A DNA stretch of 13,887 bases, from positions 1-13,887 of the forward strand of contig JAGCZK010000105.1 of assembly GCA_017960065.1 (NCBI GenBank), in the 5' to 3' direction. This DNA is from Paludibacteraceae bacterium. GTDB lineage: Bacteria > Bacteroidota > Bacteroidia > Bacteroidales > Paludibacteraceae. A program made the position numbers and the translations under genes. The notes under the pieces were generated by a model. It was not told where the DNA came from. It saw only the letters and a program-made list of their open reading frames with translations, and searched no databases. This document shows positions 1-6,929 of the stretch, in pieces. Within the stretch, counting starts at the first letter, position 1. The number at the start of each line of letters is the position of its first letter.

Positions 1-233
1 ACGAAGCGACCGGCAACCTCGACACCCGGACCTCCTTCGAAATCCTGACGCTGTTCCAACAACTGCATGCCGAAGGGAAAACCATCGTCTTCGTGACCCA
101 CAACCCCGAATTGTCGGCCTACAGCAGCCGGACCATCGTTTTGCGCGACGGGCAGGTGGTGAGCGACACCGTCAACGAACACATCAAATCCGCCGCCGAA
201 ACCCTGGCAACCTTGCCTAAAATCAACGAATAA
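1..233 (+). CDS. ABC transporter ATP-binding protein, MacB/LolD type (3' end only)
   Basis: Only the last 76 codons lie in the window, read from base 3 to the TAA at 231-233. The fragment begins at the Walker B/D-loop region (EATGNLD; the usual form is DEPTGNLD, so Ala replaces Pro) and continues to the switch histidine in FVTHNPE and the RDGQVV strand typical of the MacB/LolD/FtsE class. This part of the protein couples ATP hydrolysis to a MacB-type permease on the cytoplasmic side of the inner membrane. The stop overlaps the next start by one base (TAATG), so the two genes are almost certainly one operon and one transporter. Walker A and the signature motif lie outside the window and cannot be checked. 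The substrate is unknown. The class assignment is firm; a specific gene name is not justified. Confidence 0.93.
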   Translation, partial: EATGNLDTRTSFEILTLFQQLHAEGKTIVFVTHNPELSAYSSRTIVLRDGQVVSDTVNEHIKSAAETLATLPKINE

Positions 234-1453
234 TGAACTACTGGAACCTGTTTTACATCGCCATCCGCGCCATCGTCTGCAACAAGATGCGCAGTTTTCT
301 GACCATGTTGGGCATGATCATCGGCGTCAGCTCGGTCATCACCATGCTGGCCATCGGACAAGGGTCGAAAGAGAGCATCCGCAGCCAGATTTCGGAAATG
401 GGTTCCAACATCATCATGATTCAGCCCAACCGGGGCATGGCGGGCGGCGTCCGCCAAAGCGCCTCGACCCAGCAGTCGATCAAGCCGGCCGACTACGAGT
501 CGCTGAAAAACGAATGCACCCACTTGTCGGCCATCAGCCCGCAACTGACGGCCAGCGGACAGCTGGTCAACGGGTCGAACAACCACCCGAGCACCATCTA
601 TGGGGTCAATCAGGAATACCTCGACATCAAAAACCTGAAAATCAAGACCGGCACCATGTTCACGGCCCAGCACATCCGTTCGGCCGCCAAGGTCGCCGTC
701 ATCGGCAAAACGGTGGCCGACAACATCTTTCCGAACGACCCGGACCCGGTCGGCAAAGTCTTCCGTTTCAAAAACATCCCCATGACCGTGGCGGGAGTAC
801 TCGCCTCGAAAGGCAGCAATAGCATGGGGCAAGACCAGGACGACATCGTGCTGGCGCCCTACACCACCGTACAAAAGCGCATTTTAGCCGCCAATTACTT
901 CCAAAGCATCGTCGTGTCGGCCAAGTCGGAAGGTGAAAGCCAGGCCGCCACCGAAGAGATTGAGGCGATTTTGCGGCGCAACCACCACATTTCGTCGCCC
1001 GACGACGACGATTTCAGCCTGTTTTCGATGGAAGAGCTCATTTCGACCATCAGCTCCACCGCCGACGTCATGACCATCCTGCTGGCCTGCATTGCCGGAA
1101 TCTCGCTGCTGGTCGGCGGCATCGGCATCATGAACATCATGTTTGTATCGGTCACCGAGCGCACCAAAGAAATCGGCCTGCGCATGTCGGTCGGCGCCAA
1201 AGAGCGCCACATCCTGCTGCAATTCCTCATCGAAGCCGTCATGATCAGCATCACCGGCGGCCTCATCGGCGTGCTCAACGGCCTGCTTTTCTCATGGCTG
1301 CTGTCGAGCGTGATCGGCTGGCCGGCATCGGTCCAGGTCTATTCGGTACTGCTTTCGTTTGCCGTATGTACGGCCACAGGCGTGTTCTTCGGATGGTATC
1401 CGGCCCGCAAGGCAGCCCGTCTGGACCCTATCGAAGCCATCCGCTACGAATGA
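233..1453 (+). CDS. MacB-type ABC transporter permease
   Basis: A complete 406-residue protein of normal family length. The first membrane segment is at about residues 21-43, followed by a large periplasmic MacB_PCD-type domain (about 45-275) and three further segments at about 279-303, 328-357 and 367-388. The family hallmark GIGIMNIMFVSVTERTKEIG lies at 296-315, followed by LRMSVGA, and the C-terminus ends in the usual ARLDPIEAIRYE. Such proteins form the membrane part of tripartite efflux or lipoprotein/peptide export machines. They move substrates from the periplasm outward by mechanotransmission and do not form a channel through the inner membrane. The ATG overlaps the ATPase stop, so translation is probably coupled. 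No membrane-fusion or outer-membrane partner is visible and would have to lie upstream. The substrate cannot be told from the sequence. Confidence 0.95.
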   Translation: MNYWNLFYIAIRAIVCNKMRSFLTMLGMIIGVSSVITMLAIGQGSKESIRSQISEMGSNIIMIQPNRGMAGGVRQSASTQQSIKPADYESLKNECTHLSAISPQLTASGQLVNGSNNHPSTIYGVNQEYLDIKNLKIKTGTMFTAQHIRSAAKVAVIGKTVADNIFPNDPDPVGKVFRFKNIPMTVAGVLASKGSNSMGQDQDDIVLAPYTTVQKRILAANYFQSIVVSAKSEGESQAATEEIEAILRRNHHISSPDDDDFSLFSMEELISTISSTADVMTILLACIAGISLLVGGIGIMNIMFVSVTERTKEIGLRMSVGAKERHILLQFLIEAVMISITGGLIGVLNGLLFSWLLSSVIGWPASVQVYSVLLSFAVCTATGVFFGWYPARKAARLDPIEAIRYE

Positions 1454-1539
1454 CAAAAGCCCCTTTGGCACCCAAATCAGCCCGTTTCACCACAATTTTT
1501 TTGATTTTTTTGTAGAAAAACCATTTGGTCAAGTCAAAG

Positions 1540-1571
1540 TTTGGTGTTCCTGCGAAAAAAGTGTAACTTTG
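1540..1571 (+). promoter_or_regulatory. Bacteroidetes-type promoter for the SPOR protein operon
   Basis: A TTTG (-33 element) at 1540-1543 is followed after exactly 20 bases by TAACTTTG at 1564-1571, which matches the -7 consensus TAnnTTTG. Both elements and their spacing fit the Bacteroidetes primary sigma factor. The start codon follows at 1603, giving a predicted leader of about 28 bases with no strong Shine-Dalgarno sequence, as is usual in this phylum. It lies in the AT-rich gap 1454-1602. A weak TTTGG/CCAAA hairpin at 1464-1476 in the same gap lacks an adjacent T-run, so I do not call it a terminator. Confidence 0.75.
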
Positions 1572-1602
1572 TAGTAACGTTTTTAACCCAAAATTTTGCG
1601 TT

Positions 1603-2058
1603 ATGAAGAGGTTGACAACTTTATTCACTGCCTTGTGCCTGACGGGAGCCCTGACGTTGGCTTTCGCACAACAATCATACAACGGACAAAAAGGAACGGT
1701 CCGTACCCACCAGCCCGCCGCCCTCAACCAACTGATGGCCAAAAGTTCTTCGCAGGCGCCGGTCAACACCGACAACACGTTGGTCGTAAGTGGATTCCGG
1801 GTACAGCTTTATTCGAGCAACAATGCGCATAAAGCCAAAAAAGACGCCTTGAATCTCGAAAGGGATTTGTTGGCCGCCTACCCCGAACAGCAAGTGTATG
1901 TGTCGTATATCGCCCCGTTCTGGAAAGTGCGTATCGGCGACTTCTCCTCGTATTTCGAAGCCTTGGCCTTCAGCCGCAAGCTGAAAGAGCAATTCCCCCA
2001 ATACAGCGACGAAATTTACATTATCAAGGAAGACGTGGTCAGTGTTTCCAAATTCTAA
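1603..2058 (+). CDS. Secreted SPOR-domain protein
   Basis: A 151-residue protein with a clear Sec signal peptide: basic MKRL, hydrophobic core to about residue 20, and likely cleavage after AFA at 22. A linker rich in Gln, Ala and Ser (about 23-60) leads to one SPOR domain at about 64-142. That domain opens with GFRVQLYSSNN and contains the typical YVSYIAPFWKVRIGDF and a terminal strand EIYIIKE. SPOR domains bind septal peptidoglycan whose stem peptides have been removed, so a periplasmic cell-wall role is expected. Short single-SPOR proteins like this are common in Bacteroidetes, and their specific job is mostly unknown. The ATG at 1603 fits the signal peptide and lies shortly after a good promoter. 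It is the first gene of a unit with the lipoprotein 12 bases downstream. Confidence 0.93.
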   Translation: MKRLTTLFTALCLTGALTLAFAQQSYNGQKGTVRTHQPAALNQLMAKSSSQAPVNTDNTLVVSGFRVQLYSSNNAHKAKKDALNLERDLLAAYPEQQVYVSYIAPFWKVRIGDFSSYFEALAFSRKLKEQFPQYSDEIYIIKEDVVSVSKF

Positions 2059-2070
2059 ACGGAGACTGTC

Positions 2071-3123
2071 ATGGCTATGAAGAAAATCCTAAAATGGGTC
2101 TCGCTTCTTTTGGCTGCGGGGCTATTTTCTTGTAACACCCCCGAACCTCTTCCGCAAGAGGATGACGATGACGAAAACAAAGACCTGATCGAAAACTATA
2201 CGGTCGAAGCGGTCGTCAGCATCACCTATCGCGGCTCGGTCACCGTCGAGAATCCGCTCGAGGGACAGGGCGTACTGATCGTCACCGACGGAAACAATGT
2301 GGTTTGCACCTCCACCACCGACAAACTGGTGGAATTCCGGCTTTCGGGCGACAACAACGACGCCTCGTTCACCCTCTATTCCGACAAGCGCTATGTACTG
2401 ACCCTCAACGGCATTAAAATGAAATCGGCCGGAAGACCGGCCATCAACCTGCAGTCGTCGAAACGCTGCTACCTGGTCATCGCCGACAACACCGACAACT
2501 ACCTGGCCGACAGCGGCACCTACGACACCGACAAAGACACCAACGAATCGCATACCGACCTCAAAGGGGTGCTTTTCAGCGAAGGTCAACTGGTTGTGAG
2601 TGGCAACGGTGTCCTGAAAATCGACGCCAACAACGCCAACGGCCACGCCATCGCCACCGACGAATACCTGCGTATGCGCAGCGGCAACATCCAAATCGGC
2701 AAATCGTCCAAGCAAGCCCTCCACATTAAAGATTACTGGCTGATGGAAGGCGGCACGCTGACGGCCGACATGGTCAACGACGGCGCCAAAATCACCAAAG
2801 GCTACATCCACATCACCGGAGGCACGGTCAACATGACCGTCAATGACGACGGCATCCTGACCTCCTACGGCGACGACGTGGCCAACGACACCGACCCCGA
2901 CATCAACACCGACATCACCATCGACGGGGGCGACATCACCATCTTCTCGATGAAGACCAAATCGAGCGGCTATGGCATCCGCTCGACGGGCAACCTGTAC
3001 CTCAACCAAGGAACGCTCAACCTGACCGTCTATAGCGCCGCCACGGCCCTGGTCGCCGACTACGAAGGCTGCTCGGTATATCGCAACGGGGCGCAAATCA
3101 ATATCGTTTCAAGCACCGACTAA
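2071..3123 (+). CDS. Surface lipoprotein with Cthe_2159-type carbohydrate-binding beta-helix
   Basis: A 350-residue lipoprotein. The hydrophobic segment SLLLAAGLFSC ends in a lipobox with the lipidated Cys at 21. A strongly acidic stretch at 30-38 (EDDDDENKD) follows, which resembles signals that direct Bacteroidetes lipoproteins to the outside of the outer membrane. From about residue 47 onward it has repeated short beta-strands with GGT/SGN turns (GNGVLKIDANNANGHAI, MEGGTLTADM, ITGGTVNMTV, IDGGDITIF, NQGTLNLTV). This matches the Cthe_2159 family (DUF4353), whose founding member is a right-handed beta-helix that binds acidic polysaccharide with calcium. The many Asp/Asn turns fit calcium binding. 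The true start may be the second ATG at 2077 (MKKILK); a GGAG lies at 2061-2064. The stop overlaps the YciO start. The ligand in this organism is unknown. Confidence 0.87.
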   Translation: MAMKKILKWVSLLLAAGLFSCNTPEPLPQEDDDDENKDLIENYTVEAVVSITYRGSVTVENPLEGQGVLIVTDGNNVVCTSTTDKLVEFRLSGDNNDASFTLYSDKRYVLTLNGIKMKSAGRPAINLQSSKRCYLVIADNTDNYLADSGTYDTDKDTNESHTDLKGVLFSEGQLVVSGNGVLKIDANNANGHAIATDEYLRMRSGNIQIGKSSKQALHIKDYWLMEGGTLTADMVNDGAKITKGYIHITGGTVNMTVNDDGILTSYGDDVANDTDPDINTDITIDGGDITIFSMKTKSSGYGIRSTGNLYLNQGTLNLTVYSAATALVADYEGCSVYRNGAQINIVSSTD

Positions 3124-3737
3124 TGGCATCCATCCGCTTATACGAGGAAAACACCAACCCGCGCGATTTGGCCGAGGTGGTCAGCGTTTTAAAGGAAGGG
3201 GGGATTATCATCTACCCGACCGACACCTTGTATGCGTTCGGCTGCGACATCACCAACGCCCGTGCTGTCGAGCGCATCTGCGCCATCAAGAAAATCGACC
3301 CGGCCAAAATGCCCCTGTCGTTTGTCTGCAGCACCATCAGCCATATCAGCCAGTACGCCAAAATCGACAACGACACCTTCAAACTCTTGAAATCGTGTCT
3401 GCCAGGCCCCTTTACTTTCCTGCTCAACGGCAACAGCAACCTGCCCAAGCTGTTTAAGAAGAAAAACACGGTGGGCGTACGCATCCCCGACAACAAAATC
3501 GCCACCAACCCGGTCGAAGCCCTGGGCAATCCGCTGCTATCGACCTCCATCTTCATCAACGAAGACGAACCCGAATACAGCACCGATCCCGAACTCATCA
3601 TCGAGACCTACGAAAAACAAGTGGATTTGATTGTGGACGGCGGCCTTGGCGACCTCGAGCCCTCGACCATTGTCGATTGCACAGGCGAAGAGCCCTACAT
3701 CAAACGCAAAGGCAAAGGCTTGTTGGTGTTGGATTAA
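3123..3737 (+). CDS. yciO: YciO-family protein (YrdC/Sua5 fold)
   Basis: A complete 204-residue YrdC-domain protein that resembles E. coli YciO more than TsaC. Shared features are an N-terminal IRLYEENTNPR, the nucleotide-binding YPTDTLYAFGCDI (31-43), AVERICAIK, a PGPFTF segment at 94-99, LLSTS at 138-142 and the YciO-type tail QVDLIVDGG...PSTIVDCT (166-187). True threonylcarbamoyl-AMP synthases carry a KxR motif at about this place. Here it reads K56-K57-I58, so the arginine is missing, as it is in E. coli YciO. The role of YciO is unsettled, and it should not be taken as the tRNA t6A enzyme; a better TsaC candidate lies at 10126-10701. The ATG overlaps the lipoprotein stop (TAATG). The end lies 3 bases from the convergent phosphatase-like gene. 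Confidence 0.9.
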   Translation: MASIRLYEENTNPRDLAEVVSVLKEGGIIIYPTDTLYAFGCDITNARAVERICAIKKIDPAKMPLSFVCSTISHISQYAKIDNDTFKLLKSCLPGPFTFLLNGNSNLPKLFKKKNTVGVRIPDNKIATNPVEALGNPLLSTSIFINEDEPEYSTDPELIIETYEKQVDLIVDGGLGDLEPSTIVDCTGEEPYIKRKGKGLLVLD

Positions 3738-3740
3738 TCC

Positions 3741-5303
3741 TTACTTGAGTTTTACCGGCAGTTGCACGCCCGTCGAGCCACTGGGCGGACGCAGGCCCAA
3801 CCATTTGGAAAGACTGCCGCACAGGCCGAAGACTTCGACCGGCTCGCGCACCTCTTCGCTTTGCACCTTCCAGCCGCACAGATAGAGCAGAACGGAGCGG
3901 TCCACCGTCGGGAGGAATCCGGTTTCATTGCCCTTCATATCCACCTCGTACCAACCGGGGGCCAGCAAAAAGTACAAATCGGCCGCGCTGTTGCGCGAAT
4001 AGGCAAAACGCAAGTTGCCGTCGCCGTTGGATTCGGCGCTGAGGCGGTAGGCGGTCGAGACATCGGCCACGCCCGGAATCAGGGCGAAAAACTCAACGGA
4101 TTTTTCTTGCATTTCCTTGAGGGAGAGGTTCTTTTCTTCGATCAGTTTGCGGTTGAGGTAGATTCGCCCGTCGTTGTAGCCGACCACCCATTTCTGTTGG
4201 CCGTACAGGGCCATGAGGTACGAATTGAGCAACACCGAATAACGCTCCGAGTTAAAACTGTTGGCTTGCAGATGGGGGTTGATGGCCCGGCGGTAATCCG
4301 GGATATTGCGGGCGCCGACCACATAGAGCAGCCACTTGCCCTTACCAACCTGCGTGTCGAGCGTACGCATCAGGGCGTCGAGCTCGGCATCGAGGCGCAA
4401 ATAGGCGTCTTCTTCTTCAAAGCCTCCCTGCTCTTTCGACTTGCTGAAGGGCTTCAGCGAAAAATGAAGCAGCAGCAGGTCTGGATTCAGGTCCTGCCCC
4501 ATCTTTTCTTCGGTAATGGCCCGCTGCGCCAGCTCGCGGACGGCGGTGTTGGCCATCGGGGTGGTCACAAAATTCTCGTAGAGTTTGCCTTGCGCGCAGA
4601 CGTCCTTGAGCACATAGCGGAAGGCATAGCGGCGGTTGGCGTTATACACCGTATAGTACGAGGGCGGGAATTTGGGCTCCCACACCTGGTTCAGATAAGA
4701 GTCGGCCGTTTTCCGGTTGACCCAAAGCGGCAGTTTGGCGGCGTAGTACGAGCTCGTCGCCCAGGTGCCTTTGAGGTTGTCGAGCCAGAGGGCAAGGCCG
4801 CAATGGCCGGCCTGCAAGGCGCTAATCTGCGGGTCGGTGGCGATGGAGATGATTTTGGACTGGCCATAGGTGTTTTCGTAGAGTTCGTCGGCCAAGGTGG
4901 TCACGGGCAGGCATTGGCCCGAAATCTTCCAGGAGCCGTTGACCGCGCTGACCCCCTTGTCGAATGCGGTGAGGACAAACTTGTTGCCGGGCTGCTGCAG
5001 GGCCTTTTCGGCCTGCACCCCGTGCTGTACGGGCTCGGAACCGGTCGAGAGGGTCACGACATCGGTCAGGTCCGAATTGGAGTAATAGGGATAGCGGCAC
5101 TCGTCGAAACAGGTGCCCTGCTCGGCCAGACGTTTGAAACCTCCCTGCGACATATTGCTCCAATACATCGACAGGCTGGCGTCGTTGAGGTGGTCGATGC
5201 TGATGCCGACCACCAGTTGCGGACGCTCGGCCACTTGCTGTTGCGCGCAAGCCAGGCCCAGGGCGGCGAACACAAATCCGATACTGAGGGTAATTTTCTT
5301 CAT
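3741..5303 (-). CDS. Exported alkaline-phosphatase-superfamily protein, probably catalytically degenerate
   Basis: The frame stays open to 5387, but MKKITLSIGF at 5303 starts a good signal peptide (cleavage near ACA/QQ, about residue 20), giving 520 residues, and a -7 box ends 8 bases before it. A lipobox reading (Cys19) is possible but poor. The fold is that of PafA-like phosphatases: RPQLVVGISIDHL (28-40), GGFKRLAEQG, STGSEPVQHG, DAYLRLDAELDAL (299-311), VGKGKWLLYVV, YGQQKWVVGYNDGRIYLN and LLAPGWYEV. Only the first metal Asp (D37) and a Ser at the nucleophile position (S77) remain. Aligned by eye, the DxxxH ligands are K284 and K288, the ADHG pair is A331-R332, and the last His is T461. It is therefore more likely a binding or scaffold protein than a phosphatase. 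It is divergent from the CotH gene and convergent with yciO. Confidence 0.85.
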   Translation of the reverse strand: MKKITLSIGFVFAALGLACAQQQVAERPQLVVGISIDHLNDASLSMYWSNMSQGGFKRLAEQGTCFDECRYPYYSNSDLTDVVTLSTGSEPVQHGVQAEKALQQPGNKFVLTAFDKGVSAVNGSWKISGQCLPVTTLADELYENTYGQSKIISIATDPQISALQAGHCGLALWLDNLKGTWATSSYYAAKLPLWVNRKTADSYLNQVWEPKFPPSYYTVYNANRRYAFRYVLKDVCAQGKLYENFVTTPMANTAVRELAQRAITEEKMGQDLNPDLLLLHFSLKPFSKSKEQGGFEEEDAYLRLDAELDALMRTLDTQVGKGKWLLYVVGARNIPDYRRAINPHLQANSFNSERYSVLLNSYLMALYGQQKWVVGYNDGRIYLNRKLIEEKNLSLKEMQEKSVEFFALIPGVADVSTAYRLSAESNGDGNLRFAYSRNSAADLYFLLAPGWYEVDMKGNETGFLPTVDRSVLLYLCGWKVQSEEVREPVEVFGLCGSLSKWLGLRPPSGSTGVQLPVKLK

Positions 5304-5310
5304 CACGGCG

Positions 5311-5318
5311 CAAAGGTA
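5311..5318 (-). promoter_or_regulatory. -7 element of the phosphatase-like gene promoter
   Basis: Read on the minus strand this is TACCTTTG, a match to the Bacteroidetes -7 consensus TAnnTTTG. Only 7 bases separate it from the ATG at 5303, so the transcript would have a leader of only a few bases. A -33 element at the ideal distance is not clear: TTG trinucleotides lie 23 and 26 bases upstream, slightly too far. Confidence 0.6.
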
Positions 5319-5371
5319 CGCATTTATTTCGCAATCGGATGCAACAAAGCGCGACAAAAAAAGAAAACGGC

Positions 5372-5403
5372 TTTGTGGAATTTTCAAAAAAAAGTTACCT
5401 TTG
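5372..5403 (+). promoter_or_regulatory. Bacteroidetes-type promoter for the CotH lipoprotein gene
   Basis: TTTG at 5372-5375 and TACCTTTG at 5396-5403 are separated by exactly 20 bases, the same architecture as the promoter at 1540-1571. The ATG at 5424 follows 20 bases after the -7 box, so the leader is about 17 bases. This promoter is the main reason for starting the gene at 5424 although the frame stays open far upstream. Confidence 0.75.
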
Positions 5404-5423
5404 CAAAAAACAACAGACTACAC

Positions 5424-6926
5424 ATGAAAGAATCGGCAGTTTTACGGCTTATCCATATTCCGGTGACGGTCAGTGTCGTTTTGCTAGGCTTGTGTACGGC
5501 CTGCAAAAAGGAACTGCCCGTTTCCGTTCCGGTCTCCATCACCTCCTTCGGCGTCACCGACAACAAGGCGACGGTTGTCGTTTCCGACTCCGACATCTTT
5601 ATCCAGATGCCCCGAGGCCGGTCGCTCGAGACCATCGTCCCCGTTTTTGAAACCGAGCCGCAAGACGCCGTGCTGATGATGGAAGGCGACACCCTCTACA
5701 GCGGCATCAGCACCATTGACCTGCGCACCTCTTCGACCCTGACGGTGTCGCAGCGGGGGGGCAACAGCCGCAAAGACTACCGCATCTGGGCCTCCGAATT
5801 CACCAACCTGCCAAAAATCTACATCCAACTGGCTTCGGGCAACGAAGTGCAGTCCAAAACCAACATGCAGAAAGCCACCTTCACCTTCGAAGGGAACGGC
5901 AATTTCGAAAACTTCGACCGGGTACAGGTGAAAGGCATGATCCGCGGCCGCGGCAACTCCACCTGGGGATTTCCGAAAAAGCCCTACAAAATCCGGCTCG
6001 AACACGCCACCGGCATTTTTGAGCAGAAAGCCCACCGCGACTGGGTGTTACTGGCCAACTATGCCGACAAGACGCTTATCCGCAACCTGCTGGCTTTCAA
6101 AATGAGCCGGGCCATGGAAATGCCCTACACGCCCTACAGCCAGTTTGTCGAGCTCTACCTCAACGGGGTGCACCAAGGCAACTACCAGCTGACCGACCAG
6201 ATCGAAATCGGACAGGGACGGGTGATTGCCAGCAGCATCATCGAAATGGACATGCGGGCGCCCGAGGAAGGGATCGAAGGAGTGGATTATTTTCGGACGG
6301 ACCGCTGCCCGCACCCCTGGGAAATCGAAGACTTGGGCACCTCGACCGTGGCGCAGCTCAAGCAAGACATGAACCGCGCCGAAAGCGTGGCGTTTGGCAG
6401 CAACTTTGCCAGCGAAACCAAAGGTTGGCGCACGGTTTTTGACGAAGAAACCCTCATCCGCTGGAGCCTGATCAACGAATTGTTCAAGAATTGCGACGCC
6501 AACCAATGCAGCGTGTACTTTTACCAGACCACACCGGGCGGCAAGTTTTACAAGGGCCCCGTATGGGACTTCGACCTGGGCGCCGGCAATGCCGGACACG
6601 CCTCCACCTGCCAGAACCCCGAAGGCACCTACGTGTTCGAAGGCTACCTGATCAAACGGCTGCGCAACGACGCCAAGTTCAACCAGCGCGTCAAAGAAAT
6701 CTGGGCGAAGTACCGCACCGACATCCGCAGCATCATCGAACATGCCGACGACGAAGCCGAGTCGATGCAGCTGTCCATCGAAAAGAACTTCAAACGCTGG
6801 CCGGTTTTCAACGACAACGACTGGTACTCGGTACCCAACCTGCCCGACAATTACGATGGGCAGCTCCAGTATATGAAAAACTTCTTGCTGAGCCGCTTCC
6901 AGTGGATGGACCGGCAGTTCCAATAG
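5424..6926 (+). CDS. CotH kinase-type lipoprotein
   Basis: A 500-residue lipoprotein: hydrophobic segment about 11-24, lipobox CTAC with lipidated Cys27, then KKELP. Residues about 38-123 look like an Ig-like Bacteroidetes N-terminal domain (SITSFGVTDNKATV). The CotH kinase domain covers about 130-495, with RGRGNSTWG (174-182), DWVLLANYADKTLIRN (206-221), VELYLNGVHQGNYQLTDQI (242-260) and the DxD-like GPVWDFDLGAGN (378-389), all hallmarks of the family. CotH proteins are atypical protein kinases, described for spore-coat proteins in Bacillus; in non-sporing Bacteroidetes their targets are unknown. The frame is open upstream to 3762, but that stretch is antisense to the phosphatase-like gene and is not coding. 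The start at 5424 is supported by the signal peptide and the promoter. It ends 3 bases from the convergent ClC gene. Confidence 0.92.
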   Translation: MKESAVLRLIHIPVTVSVVLLGLCTACKKELPVSVPVSITSFGVTDNKATVVVSDSDIFIQMPRGRSLETIVPVFETEPQDAVLMMEGDTLYSGISTIDLRTSSTLTVSQRGGNSRKDYRIWASEFTNLPKIYIQLASGNEVQSKTNMQKATFTFEGNGNFENFDRVQVKGMIRGRGNSTWGFPKKPYKIRLEHATGIFEQKAHRDWVLLANYADKTLIRNLLAFKMSRAMEMPYTPYSQFVELYLNGVHQGNYQLTDQIEIGQGRVIASSIIEMDMRAPEEGIEGVDYFRTDRCPHPWEIEDLGTSTVAQLKQDMNRAESVAFGSNFASETKGWRTVFDEETLIRWSLINELFKNCDANQCSVYFYQTTPGGKFYKGPVWDFDLGAGNAGHASTCQNPEGTYVFEGYLIKRLRNDAKFNQRVKEIWAKYRTDIRSIIEHADDEAESMQLSIEKNFKRWPVFNDNDWYSVPNLPDNYDGQLQYMKNFLLSRFQWMDRQFQ

Positions 6927-6929
6927 GCG

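Noticed and set aside
1464..1476. A small inverted repeat (TTTGG, 3-base loop, CCAAA) after the permease gene as a terminator.
   Set aside because: The stem is only five pairs with a three-base loop, and the nearest T-run begins about 20 bases later, so it is not a credible intrinsic terminator.
2122..3096. A 324-codon minus-strand frame opposite the beta-helix lipoprotein gene.
   Set aside because: It reads as Val/Gly/Asp repeats mirroring the plus-strand Asp/Asn/Thr turns; there is no promoter, signal or family resemblance.
5304..5387. A 28-residue N-terminal extension of the phosphatase-like protein starting at 5387.
   Set aside because: It would place the promoter -7 box inside the coding region and bury the signal peptide; the ATG at 5303 gives a standard signal peptide.
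3762..5423. A 554-codon in-frame extension upstream of the CotH gene, suggesting a giant 1054-residue protein.
   Set aside because: It is exactly antisense to the phosphatase-like gene, rich in His/Gln/Arg/Val as expected of reverse-complement coding, and the CotH gene has its own promoter and lipoprotein signal at 5424.
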